From Candidatus Campylobacter infans (GTDB taxonomy: Bacteria > Campylobacterota > Campylobacteria > Campylobacterales > Campylobacteraceae), in NCBI GenBank assembly GCA_009827235.1, contig SPMW01000022.1, positions 1-26,152 on the forward strand: a stretch of 26,152 bases of DNA, given 5' to 3'. The notes under the pieces were generated by a model that was not told the origin of the DNA, did not search any database, and saw only the letters and a list, made by a program, of their open reading frames with translations. Positions 9,935-17,680 of the stretch are shown one piece after another; the stretch's first letter is position 1, and each line of letters opens with the position of its first letter. Position numbers and translations under genes: made by a program.

Positions 9935-10022
9935 CGGGAGATGGCTGAGTGGTCGAAAGCGGCGGTCTTGAAAACCGTTGAGGTGAGAGCCTCCGGGGGT
10001 TCGAATCCCTCTCTCCCGGCCA
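9935..10022 (+). tRNA. tRNA-Ser (TGA)
   Basis: Acceptor arms CGGGAGA and TCTCCCG pair, the anticodon loop CTTGAAA gives TGA (Ser), and a long variable arm marks it as a class II tRNA. Discriminator G and CCA are encoded. Only three bases separate it from tRNA-Cys, so both are probably cut from one transcript. Confidence 0.95.
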
Positions 10023-10055
10023 CTACTTACTTACACATAATCTGCTAGGATTTTT

Positions 10056-11003
10056 ATGGATTTTTTATTCACGGGTTACCGCGATCCTATTTTTGGGTTA
10101 ATTATTTTAATAACTGCTGTTTTGTTGATTATCGTTTTAAGCTATTTTTGGGGTATTTTGCTTAGTAAAAATAAGCAAAAAATCATTGATAAATTTTTAC
10201 AAAAATTTGAGCGCGAGAGCGATGATACTAGCGCGATTTTTAACGCTCTTAGCACGCTAAAAAGCCATGATTTAATAAAAGTAGGCGATGCCTTAGCTAA
10301 AAATGGCGACTGGGATAATGCTGTTTTGATGTATTTACAAGCTTTAAAAAAAGAAGCAAATTTAAGAGAAAATTTGCTTAAAAAGTTAGGCTTAGCTTAT
10401 ATTAAAACCGGATTTTTTGAGCGCGCAAAAGATGCTTATATGCAGCTTTTAGCCACTTCGCCAAGAGATGAACAGGCCTTAAAGGATTTGATTTTTATTC
10501 AAGAAAAATTAAGGGATTTTAAGGCTTGCTTTGAGTGTTGTGATGTGCTTTATGCCCAAGGTATCGATGTAAGCGAGCTTAGAGCGTATTTGCAAGGCTT
10601 ACAAATCACATATGAAAGCATAAGCCTTACCCAAAAAATCGAGCTTTTAAGCCAGATAAAACCTCGCACACCTTTTATTAAACGCTTGATTTTAGAGCTC
10701 AAAATTACTGGATTTTTGGGCGTTAATGAAGAGGATTTGCCACCACTTGAAATTTGTATTGATTTGCTTGATGAAAAAATGCTTTTTTCAATTCAAAATG
10801 ATGAAAGCCAAAATGCCTTTTTAATCGAGCTTTTAAAGCTTGCCAAGGGGCAAAATATTAGCGCAAAACTCGCCTTTGATTATGAATGTAAAAATTGCGC
10901 TTTAAGCTATCCTGTGTTTTTTAACCGCTGTCCAAACTGCATGCAAGCAAATAGCGTGATGATAAAAGCTAAAATAATTCAAGGCAAAAAAGCTAATGAA
11001 TAG
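10056..11003 (+). CDS. LapB-like TPR protein with C-terminal zinc ribbon
   Basis: 315-residue protein with an N-terminal membrane helix (about residues 12-36), then helical TPR-like repeats (clearest at about 75-150: DWDNAVLMYLQALKK, GFFERAKDAYMQLL), and a C-terminal ribbon with Cys278, Cys281, Cys292 and Cys295. This order is that of LapB/YciM, which in E. coli controls LpxC turnover and so LPS output, but identity is low and the regulatory role is inference. It overlaps rnhA by 8 nt; a similar gene precedes rnhA in C. jejuni. It begins 33 nt after tRNA-Ser. Confidence 0.75.
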   Translation: MDFLFTGYRDPIFGLIILITAVLLIIVLSYFWGILLSKNKQKIIDKFLQKFERESDDTSAIFNALSTLKSHDLIKVGDALAKNGDWDNAVLMYLQALKKEANLRENLLKKLGLAYIKTGFFERAKDAYMQLLATSPRDEQALKDLIFIQEKLRDFKACFECCDVLYAQGIDVSELRAYLQGLQITYESISLTQKIELLSQIKPRTPFIKRLILELKITGFLGVNEEDLPPLEICIDLLDEKMLFSIQNDESQNAFLIELLKLAKGQNISAKLAFDYECKNCALSYPVFFNRCPNCMQANSVMIKAKIIQGKKANE

Positions 11004-11451
11004 GCTAAAAAAAGTGGAATTATTTTGCGATGGTAGCTGTTTAAAAAACCCAGGCGATGGCGGCTGGGCGTATATTTTGCGCTATAACGGCAGGCAAAAA
11101 ATCGCTAGTGGAGCTAAGGCAAATACTACAAACAACCAAATGGAGCTTCAAGCAGGCATTAACGGGCTAAAAGCCTTGCGCGAGCCTTGCGCTGTGGTGC
11201 TTTACACCGATAGCTCTTATGTGGTAAAGGGCATAAATGAATGGCTAGAAGTTTGGCTTAAAAACGGCTTTAAAACAGCTAACAAGCAAAAGGTCAAAAA
11301 TGCTGATCTTTGGCTTGAATTATTAGAGCAATTAAAGCGCCACGAGGTAACAGCCATTTGGATTAAAGGGCACGCCGGCCACGAAGAAAACGAGCTTTGC
11401 GATAAATTAGCAAAAGAAGCAGCCACTAGCTTGGCTTGTAAAATTTCTTAA
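10996..11451 (+). CDS. rnhA: Ribonuclease HI
   Basis: 151-residue RNase HI that cuts the RNA strand of RNA-DNA hybrids. The four metal-binding acids are all present: Asp12 (FCDGSC), Glu50 (NNQMEL), Asp72 (YTDSSY) and Asp136 (ELCDKLA), with the helper His126 in GHAGHEEN. The Lys/Trp-rich basic protrusion (GINEWLEVWLKNGFKTA) is also there. The start lies inside the end of the TPR gene. In C. jejuni rnc follows; here an AT-rich gap and a convergent glycan cluster follow, so synteny breaks at this point. Confidence 0.97.
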   Translation: MNRLKKVELFCDGSCLKNPGDGGWAYILRYNGRQKIASGAKANTTNNQMELQAGINGLKALREPCAVVLYTDSSYVVKGINEWLEVWLKNGFKTANKQKVKNADLWLELLEQLKRHEVTAIWIKGHAGHEENELCDKLAKEAATSLACKIS

Positions 11452-11531
11452 TTTTTAATGTTATTTAAAATTTTATTTTTAAAATTTGCTTGATTTTTTA
11501 GATTTATTTTGCTTGAAATTTTAAATTATTT

Positions 11532-11548
11532 TGGCTAAAAATTAGCCA
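11532..11548. other. Hairpin in the rnhA-waaF gap
   Basis: Perfect 7-base arms TGGCTAA and TTAGCCA around AAA. No long T tract follows on the plus strand. It lies 17 bases before a second, terminator-like hairpin with a nearly identical core (GGCTAA/TTAGCC). Confidence 0.5.
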
Positions 11549-11565
11549 CTGCTTGGCTAGGATTT

Positions 11566-11590
11566 GGCTAAAAACTTAGCCTTTTTGTTT
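11566..11590 (+). terminator. Terminator after rnhA
   Basis: GGCTAA and TTAGCC arms around AAAC, followed directly by TTTTTG then TTTT, the usual form of an intrinsic terminator for rnhA. The rest of the 261-bp convergent gap (11452-11712) is AT-rich; I see no further gene in it. Confidence 0.65.
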
Positions 11591-11712
11591 TAAAATTTTA
11601 AAATTTATTTTTAAAATTTACTGCTTAAATTTTTTAAAATTTGCTTTTATTTAAATACTTATTTTATTTGTAATAAGGCTAGATTGCGCGTTGATTTGGC
11701 GCGCTTTTTAGC

Positions 11713-12672
11713 TCAAAGCAAAATGCTATCAAGCACCATTTTTGGCGTTATTTGCTCCATGCAATTGTGGTGTTTTAGTGGGCAAGTTCTTCGCATACAA
11801 GGCTGGCAGGGTAGATTTAATTTAATGATTTTTGCGCGCTCGTTGCCAAAGGGGGCGGTTTCGTCTGCTTTTGTGGGGCCAAAAATCGCTATCATCGGCA
11901 CTTTAAAAGCGGCTGCTATATGCATAGGCCCGCTGTCGTTTGTGATGAACAAATCAAGTGCTGCGATATTTTCGCACAGCTCTTTAATGCTTGTTTTGCC
12001 ACATAAATTTGTAAATTTTATTTTATTTTCATTTAAAATTTGCGCGATTTGCTCTGCTATTTGTGTTTCGTTTTTCGCGCCAAAGATGAATATATCATAA
12101 TCTTTTGCTAGTTCTAGCGCGACTTTGGCAAAATTATGCGCTCCCCAGCGTTTAGCATCGCCATAACTTGCGCCAGGATTTAGGCCAAGGCGTTTTTTTT
12201 GGCCTTTATTTAGCGGGGTAAAATGTAGTTTTGGGGCGTTGTTTAGTGGCTTTAAGTTTAGGGCGGAATTGAGAAATTTTAAATATTTTAGCACCTGGTG
12301 AGTGGCGTTTATCGTTGGTTTAAAAATCGCCTTTTTGTCCGCTTTTATCGCATTTAGCAAGACTTTGCTGGCAAGATGCGTTCTAAAACTAAGTGCCACA
12401 TCAAAATGACCTAAATTTTTAGCGATTTTTCTAAGATATAAAAGGCGATAAAATGGCTTAAATAATGAAATTTTAGGCGTTTGCTCTTTGCTTTTATCGA
12501 TTAAAATTTGCTCGCAATTTGGGCTAGATTTAAACAATTCGCAGCTTACAAAACTGCCAAAAAATACGATTTTTAAAGGTGATGAGTTAAAATTTTGAAC
12601 TAAGTTTTCTATGCTAGCACTTGCCATCACGCTATCGCCTAGCCACGATGGCAATTCAATAAACACACGCAT
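11713..12672 (-). CDS. waaF: Lipopolysaccharide heptosyltransferase II (GT9)
   Basis: 319-residue GT9 enzyme that adds the second heptose to the inner core of LOS/LPS from ADP-heptose, at the cytoplasmic face of the inner membrane. PSWLGDSVMASAS carries the conserved Asp13; LNPGASYGDAKRW and FITNDSGPMHIAAAF form the donor site; the C-terminal cysteine-rich segment PCQPCMRRTCPLKHHNCME is characteristic of WaaF. The start overlaps the end of the upstream GT4 by 17 nt, so the two are co-transcribed. WaaC, the first heptosyltransferase, is not in the window. Confidence 0.93.
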   Translation of the reverse strand: MRVFIELPSWLGDSVMASASIENLVQNFNSSPLKIVFFGSFVSCELFKSSPNCEQILIDKSKEQTPKISLFKPFYRLLYLRKIAKNLGHFDVALSFRTHLASKVLLNAIKADKKAIFKPTINATHQVLKYLKFLNSALNLKPLNNAPKLHFTPLNKGQKKRLGLNPGASYGDAKRWGAHNFAKVALELAKDYDIFIFGAKNETQIAEQIAQILNENKIKFTNLCGKTSIKELCENIAALDLFITNDSGPMHIAAAFKVPMIAIFGPTKADETAPFGNERAKIIKLNLPCQPCMRRTCPLKHHNCMEQITPKMVLDSILL

Positions 12673-13714
12673 TTATCGCCTTTAAAGTAAGTTTTGCGTT
12701 TTTTGTGATACTAAAATTTTGTGCTATTTTTGCATTTTGGCTTTGTGTGCTTTTTAAAAGTGCTTGATTGTTTAGTAATTTATCTATCAAAATAGCGCAT
12801 TTTTCATCATTTGGGGCATTTAGCACAAAGTTTGGATCTAAAATTTCGCTTGCGCCGTTTTGTGCTGTTGTGATGACGGCATTTTCATAGCTCATAGCCT
12901 CTAAAATCACATTAGAAAATGGTTCATAATGCGTTGGTAGCACAAATAAATCGCTAGCTTCGTAAAAAGTATTCACATCTTTTCTTTGTCCTGTGAAAAT
13001 TGCATTTACTTTTAGCTTTTTGGCTAAATTTTTGTATTTTTGGCTGTTTTTATCTTTGCCTACGATTATTGCGACATATTCGCTTTTTAGCTTGCTTAGA
13101 GCTAGTAAAAACTCAGCTAAACCTTTGCGCTTAAAGCCTGAGCCTACAAATAAAATCACATTTTTATCAAAGGTTATGTGAAATTCTTTTTCTAAGCTAA
13201 GTTTTGCCGTAGTTTTATTTATGTTTTGGGGTAAATTTATGCCATTATAAATAGTGATAATTTTACTCTCATCAATGCCGTAAAACTCGGTTATTTCGCG
13301 TTTTATCATATTTGAGTTAGTAATTATTAGCCTTGCAAAATTAAAGCAATGTTTTTCAAGGTAAGGATAAACAAAATTTAATGGATTTAAAAACCAAAAT
13401 GGCTTTAAAGTGCGGTATTTTCTATGCACGCCATCACCTGCTCTATAAATCTCAGCGCAAGTAACGCGCTCTAAGCTAAAATAAAGCTCATCACTGGCTT
13501 TTGTTTTTTTGGCAAAAGCATTAAATAACAATGCTTTAAGCCATGATGGATAAATAAAATTTGGTAAAAATTTTGCCTTTTTAAATGAACGGATTGTTGA
13601 GTTGATCCCAGCGCTTTCAAGCTCGTTTTTTAGGCGCAAAAGGTAATTTTGAGCGCCACCTATGGCATTTGGATTTAGCCTTAAAAATACTATGTTTTTT
13701 TTGATGTCTGCCAC
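12656..13714 (-). CDS. GT4 family glycosyltransferase (LOS core type)
   Basis: 352-residue GT-B retaining transferase. NPNAIGGAQNYLLRL is the N-terminal glycine loop; the WaaG-like acceptor region includes LERVTCAEIYRAGDGVH; the donor domain shows GSGFKRKG at 191-198 and the E-x7-E motif with Glu264 and Glu272. It probably adds a hexose to the inner core next to the WaaF heptose, but the sugar cannot be read from sequence. The start is GTG at 13714, with AAGG six bases upstream and no closer ATG. First gene of the waaF operon. Confidence 0.88.
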   Translation of the reverse strand: MADIKKNIVFLRLNPNAIGGAQNYLLRLKNELESAGINSTIRSFKKAKFLPNFIYPSWLKALLFNAFAKKTKASDELYFSLERVTCAEIYRAGDGVHRKYRTLKPFWFLNPLNFVYPYLEKHCFNFARLIITNSNMIKREITEFYGIDESKIITIYNGINLPQNINKTTAKLSLEKEFHITFDKNVILFVGSGFKRKGLAEFLLALSKLKSEYVAIIVGKDKNSQKYKNLAKKLKVNAIFTGQRKDVNTFYEASDLFVLPTHYEPFSNVILEAMSYENAVITTAQNGASEILDPNFVLNAPNDEKCAILIDKLLNNQALLKSTQSQNAKIAQNFSITKNAKLTLKAINACVY

Positions 13715-13735
13715 AAGTTGCCTTAATTTTTGCTT

Positions 13736-13741
13736 ATTGTA
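13736..13741 (-). promoter_or_regulatory. -10 box for the GT4-waaF operon
   Basis: TACAAT on the minus strand, preceded by TGA as an extended -10 (TGATACAAT). Transcription near 13729 would give a leader of about 15 nt before the GTG start. Confidence 0.5.
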
Positions 13742-13803
13742 TCATAAATGCCTAGTTTTAGCACCTTTTAATTAAAATTTGCCTAAAATTCGCGCTTTTA
13801 AAT

Positions 13804-13809
13804 TATAAA
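13804..13809 (+). promoter_or_regulatory. -10 box for the GT9-waaL-GT4 operon
   Basis: TATAAA within AATTATAAAATTT; a start near 13816 would leave only about 9 nt before ATG 13825, including the AGG at 13816-13818. Its spacing makes it a candidate for a very short-leader message. Confidence 0.35.
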
Positions 13810-13824
13810 ATTTTTAGGTTTGTG

Positions 13825-14766
13825 ATGAAAATTTTGCTTATTAGAAATGATAATATTGGCGATTTGATTTGTACCACGCCAGCAATCCAAGCCCTAGCCA
13901 AAAAATATGGCGCAGAAAATATCGATATAGTGGTAAATAGCTATAATTTTTGCGCTATTAGAAATAATCCTTTTGTTAATGAAATTTTTTCTTACACAAA
14001 GCCAAAACATAAAAAAAATCTACTTGCTAAATTAAAGGCTGGATTTTCAAAACTTAGAGTGCTTTTTTTAATTTTCATTCGCAAATACGATGTGGCGGTG
14101 ATTTTGCGCTCGTCTTATTCGCCTTGGGCTGAGATTTTTGCAAAAACTGCTAGGCCAAAGCAAATAATTGGCGTAGCCCCAAATAATCAAAAAAGCTCCA
14201 TCACGCACCCTATTATCATCGCGCCATTTACGCATGAGGTTATGGCTTGCTTTTTGTGTTTAGAGCCTCTTGGCATTACTTACAATGATGAAAGCACACT
14301 ATATTCGCCATTAAACCCAAATCAAAAGTATCAAAATTTTGTGTTTTTTCACATTAGTTCAAGAGTGCGTGAAAATCAAATTGATAAAGATAAAATTCTA
14401 TCCATCATAGAGCTTTTAAAAGCAAATTTTAAAGATATCGTAATAACGGCTCAAGATCAGCATTTAAGCGAGCAAATCGCAACACTTAGCAAGGTTGAGC
14501 ATTTAAATACTAAAAGCCTAGATGAACTGGCTAATTATTTGTGTTTAGCAAAATTAGTAATCACGCTTGATGGCGGGATAACGCATCTTGCGCCTGCACT
14601 TAAAGTGCCGATAATTGCGTTATTTGGGCGCACTAATTTAGCTTGTTGGCGACCTTGGGGAAAGTGTTGTATAGCCTTACAAGATGAAAGCAAATTAGCA
14701 CAAAATATCAGCCTAGAATCCATACAAAACGCGCTAGAAAAGGCAAAAAATGAGTTTTGTAAATAA
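13825..14766 (+). CDS. GT9 heptosyltransferase-like glycosyltransferase
   Basis: 313-residue GT9 enzyme. IRNDNIGDLICTTPAIQAL carries the conserved Asp13 and VITLDGGITHLAPAL the donor motif. It lacks the cysteine-rich tail of WaaF and is nearer to heptosyltransferase III/WaaQ-type proteins; the exact sugar is unknown. I chose ATG 13825 over the in-frame GTG at 13822 because the family starts MKILLIR and because the upstream AGG is six bases from the ATG but only three from the GTG. It overlaps waaL by 17 nt and is divergent from the GT4-waaF operon. Confidence 0.88.
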   Translation: MKILLIRNDNIGDLICTTPAIQALAKKYGAENIDIVVNSYNFCAIRNNPFVNEIFSYTKPKHKKNLLAKLKAGFSKLRVLFLIFIRKYDVAVILRSSYSPWAEIFAKTARPKQIIGVAPNNQKSSITHPIIIAPFTHEVMACFLCLEPLGITYNDESTLYSPLNPNQKYQNFVFFHISSRVRENQIDKDKILSIIELLKANFKDIVITAQDQHLSEQIATLSKVEHLNTKSLDELANYLCLAKLVITLDGGITHLAPALKVPIIALFGRTNLACWRPWGKCCIALQDESKLAQNISLESIQNALEKAKNEFCK

Positions 14767-16048
14767 AAAAAATTTTTCTCAAATTTTATATATTTTAAGC
14801 TTTTTTTTGCTTAGCGTTTTTGTGTTTTTAGAGCATATTGATTGGTTGCGCGGGCTTAAAAATGCTAGCCTTTATTTAGCTTTATTTTTGGCTTTGCTTT
14901 ATGCTTTTTTAAATTTTAAAATTTCGCTAAATAATATTTTTGAAAATTACAAAACAGCCAAAGTTGGCTTGATACTTGCGAGTGCCTTTATAGCGTGCGT
15001 TTTTGTGGTTTCAAGTTTTGCTTATGATGAAAATTATCCCTCGCTTTTTAGAGCGTTTAGGCATTTTGGCAGGGCAATTGCGTTTTTGCTTGTGATTTTA
15101 GTGCTTTTTAATGGGGATAAAAGAGTGATTTTATGGCTATTTTATAGCTTTTTATGCGCTTTTGTTATTGGCGGGGGCGATGATTTTTATTCTTTAATTA
15201 GCTCTTTTGAAAATTTAAGCGCAAATAACTACTTACAAGCTGTTTTGGTGAGTCGTTCTTATGCGGATTTTGTGGATAGATTTTTGCCTTTTGGGCTTTG
15301 TGCTTTATTATTGCTTAAAAGCACGCGTTTAAGGGTATTTGTGGCGATTGTTGGTGTGATTTTGCCTTTATTTTTGGATCTTTTTACTGGTTCGCGCGGC
15401 TCGTGGCTAGCTTGTGCGTTTAGTTTGATAATTTTTCTTAGTTTAACGCAAAATGCGCAAATAAAGGCATTTATAAAAGCTCATTTAAAGCTTTTTATTG
15501 TTTGTTTGCTGTGCTTTTTTGTGGCTTTTGGCGCGCTTGTTTGGCATTCGACTGTTTTAAAATTTAAGCTCACACAAGGCTTTGATAGCTCTGGGCGCAC
15601 GCTTATTATAAAAGAGCGATTTAATGCAATTTTAGCTACTAATGGCTTGATTTTTGGCTTAGGATATGGCAAAGAACAATACGATAGCGCGCTAATAAAT
15701 GCTGATAAATTGGGGCTAAAAACTGCTAAAAAATATGGCACGATAGATAATGGGCGTCAAAATTACTGGAATGATGAGCCGTTTTTTTTGGGCTATTTGT
15801 ATTATTATGGCGTCTTTGGTGCGCTTTGTATTTTTGGGCTTTTTGTTTGCGTGCTAATGCTTAGTTTTAAGGGCTTTTACCGCACGAAAAATCCACTGCT
15901 TTTAGCGGTGTTTTTGTCGGTTTTGGCGTATTTTGGCGTGCGCGGATTGTTTGAGTGTTATAATTTGCGGGTGCTTTATTTGTTTTATTTATTAGGATTT
16001 TTGATTATGATTTTAAGGGCAAAAGATGAAAAATGTGCTAATTGTTAG
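14750..16048 (+). CDS. WaaL-like O-antigen ligase family membrane protein
   Basis: 432-residue integral membrane protein with about ten to twelve hydrophobic segments and a larger periplasmic loop at about residues 270-345, the layout of the O-antigen ligase/polymerase (Wzy_C) family. GSRGSW at 214-219 is the family motif and includes Arg216. Ligases of this family move undecaprenyl-linked glycan onto the lipid A core in the periplasm. The loop ends in NDEPFFLGYLYYYG, and no histidine is seen there, although E. coli WaaL has a key one in this region. It may therefore be a divergent ligase or a polymerase. It overlaps both neighbours (17 and 23 nt). Confidence 0.78.
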   Translation: MSFVNKKNFSQILYILSFFLLSVFVFLEHIDWLRGLKNASLYLALFLALLYAFLNFKISLNNIFENYKTAKVGLILASAFIACVFVVSSFAYDENYPSLFRAFRHFGRAIAFLLVILVLFNGDKRVILWLFYSFLCAFVIGGGDDFYSLISSFENLSANNYLQAVLVSRSYADFVDRFLPFGLCALLLLKSTRLRVFVAIVGVILPLFLDLFTGSRGSWLACAFSLIIFLSLTQNAQIKAFIKAHLKLFIVCLLCFFVAFGALVWHSTVLKFKLTQGFDSSGRTLIIKERFNAILATNGLIFGLGYGKEQYDSALINADKLGLKTAKKYGTIDNGRQNYWNDEPFFLGYLYYYGVFGALCIFGLFVCVLMLSFKGFYRTKNPLLLAVFLSVLAYFGVRGLFECYNLRVLYLFYLLGFLIMILRAKDEKCANC

Positions 16049-17132
16049 CCACGGAGCAGCACTTGGTGGGAGCCCAATTTCTGCGTTAAATATAGCAAGA
16101 TTTATTGATAAAACGCGTTTTAGGCCTGTTTTTTTATTTGGCGAAGATGAGCAAGTAGCACAAATGGCTAAAAATGAAGGTTTTAGCGTGTATATCGCAA
16201 AAAAAAGCGGATTTTTAGGGCTTGGACTTAGCCTTAAAACGCTTAAAATCATAAAAGATGAAAAAATCGATATAGTTCATTTAAATACGCTTACTTCATA
16301 CTATAAATATCCAGCCTTTGCTGCAAAAATCGCCAAAAAGCCTATATTGTGGTTTGTGCGTGAAGATCCTACTAAAAAGCGCTGCTTGCGATTAATGCGC
16401 TATTTAAATGCCCTTGCTACAAAAATAATTACCGTCTCATACGATAGCGCAAAAAATATGAGTTTAGTTAATCCAAATAAACTAAAAACTATACGAAATG
16501 GCATAGATTTAAGCGCGTATAATGCTAATTTAGATCCTAAGCAATGCTTAAAAGAGCTAGGGCTTGATGAGAATGAATATATCAGCACCATAGCAAGCCT
16601 AGAAGAGCGCAAGGGGATTTTAGAGCTAATCCAAGCTTATGCTAAAATCGCGCCAAAATATCAAAACACGCGCCTTTTAATAGTGGGCAAAGATAGAAGC
16701 AAAAAGCAAGAATATCTAGCCAAAATGCAAGATTTAATACAAAATTTAGCCCTAAATGAGCGCGTAATAATCTATGGCGAATCCAAAAAAATTAAGCAAA
16801 TAATGCGCATAAGCACGCTTTTTGTGCTGTATTCGGCTTGGGAGGGGCTATCTAGGGTTTTGCTTGAAGCGATGGCTTGTGCTAAGGCTATTGTGGCATC
16901 AAATGCTGGTGGCAATGCTGAACAAGTAAAAGATGGATATAATGGATTTTGCGTGAAATTTGGCGATATAAATGGCCTTGCTAGCGCGCTAGATAAGGCT
17001 TTAAGCGATAAAGCAAGAATTAGGCAGTTTCAAATAAACTCGCGCTTGTTATGTGAGAGTGAGTTTGATATAAAACGCACCACGCAAGAAATTCAAAACC
17101 TATACGAAAGCGCGCTAAAAAATGATGCGTAA
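16026..17132 (+). CDS. GT4 family glycosyltransferase
   Basis: 368-residue GT-B retaining transferase. The N-terminal loop is GAALGGSPISAL, the donor domain opens with STIASLEERKGILELI, and the E-x7-E motif uses Glu273 and Glu281 in EGLSRVLLEAMA. AAGGG precedes the ATG, which lies within the end of the ligase gene. Its place after the ligase and the GT9 supports a role in LOS outer core or O-glycan assembly; donor and acceptor are unknown. It converges on the GNAT gene with only three bases between stop codons and no terminator between them. Confidence 0.88.
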   Translation: MKNVLIVSHGAALGGSPISALNIARFIDKTRFRPVFLFGEDEQVAQMAKNEGFSVYIAKKSGFLGLGLSLKTLKIIKDEKIDIVHLNTLTSYYKYPAFAAKIAKKPILWFVREDPTKKRCLRLMRYLNALATKIITVSYDSAKNMSLVNPNKLKTIRNGIDLSAYNANLDPKQCLKELGLDENEYISTIASLEERKGILELIQAYAKIAPKYQNTRLLIVGKDRSKKQEYLAKMQDLIQNLALNERVIIYGESKKIKQIMRISTLFVLYSAWEGLSRVLLEAMACAKAIVASNAGGNAEQVKDGYNGFCVKFGDINGLASALDKALSDKARIRQFQINSRLLCESEFDIKRTTQEIQNLYESALKNDA

Positions 17133-17135
17133 ATT

Positions 17136-17597
17136 TTAATTTGAGCTTTGCTGGCGTTTAAAAATGTAGTATTTTTGGGCGTTGATTAAAATTTCATCAC
17201 TAAGGACAAAGCCATTTTTTTCAAAGATTATTTTGGACGCAAGATTGTTGATTTTGATATAAGCAAGCAAGGATTTTGTGGCGTTTTGCTCGCAAATGTT
17301 TTTTAGCAAATAATAACCTAGCTTTTTGGCGCGAAAATGCTCTAAAATATTTATGCTAACAAGCCATAAATTATCTTCTTGTCTATCTATTCGCGCACAG
17401 CCAGCAAAGATTGTATCAACTTCTAAAACATAAAAAATCGTATCTTTTGAGCTGATTTTATCCTTAAACCAACGCTCATGCTCATCGTATTTGATTTTTG
17501 AGGTATTGATTGAGTTTGCTCTTACTATATCATCATTTGCTAGCATAAAAACATCTTTTATATCATTTATGTTAGCAAGGCGAATGTTTAGGTTCAT
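17136..17597 (-). CDS. GNAT N-acetyltransferase, amino-sugar type
   Basis: 153-residue acetyltransferase of the GNAT fold. The N-terminus (IRLANINDIKDVFMLANDD, VRANSIN, DEHERWFKDKI) matches the subgroup found with pseudaminic-acid genes (PseH and the PseG-linked domain), and HFRAKKLGYYLL fills the acetyl-CoA loop place (R/Q-x-x-G-x-G/A), though the second Gly is replaced. KINNLASKIIFEKNGF is the usual C-terminal helix-strand. Acetylation of a 4-amino sugar for a surface glycan is plausible next to the glycosyltransferase block, but no other pse genes are in the window. A protein substrate cannot be excluded. Ribosome site weak. Confidence 0.75.
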   Translation of the reverse strand: MNLNIRLANINDIKDVFMLANDDIVRANSINTSKIKYDEHERWFKDKISSKDTIFYVLEVDTIFAGCARIDRQEDNLWLVSINILEHFRAKKLGYYLLKNICEQNATKSLLAYIKINNLASKIIFEKNGFVLSDEILINAQKYYIFKRQQSSN

Positions 17598-17612
17598 TGT
17601 TTTTCTTTAAAA

Positions 17613-17651
17613 TTTTAAAATTTCGCTAGAAATTTTAGCGAAATTTTAAAA
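17613..17651. repeat. Long perfect inverted repeat between hslU and the GNAT gene
   Basis: 16-base perfect arms (17613-17628 and 17636-17651, core TTTCGCTA/TAGCGAAA) around a 7-base loop. It lies just after hslU and 16 bases before the GNAT start on the minus strand, so it may end the rplI-hslVU message. No separate T tract follows beyond the arm itself. Confidence 0.7.
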
Positions 17652-17680
17652 GTAAGGTTTTAAATTTTAATAGCAAAATT

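Noticed and set aside
9829..10023. 64-codon minus-strand frame with [11 protein letters not shown]...FDHSAIS
   Set aside because: It is the antisense of tRNA-Cys and tRNA-Ser, a well-known source of false proteins in databases.
11684..12100. 138-codon plus-strand frame opposite waaF
   Set aside because: It is a shadow of waaF; the opposite strand has clear GT9 motifs and this frame has no recognisable domain.
13822..13824. GTG as the start of the GT9 gene
   Set aside because: The AGG site is too close to it, and the family starts at the adjacent ATG.
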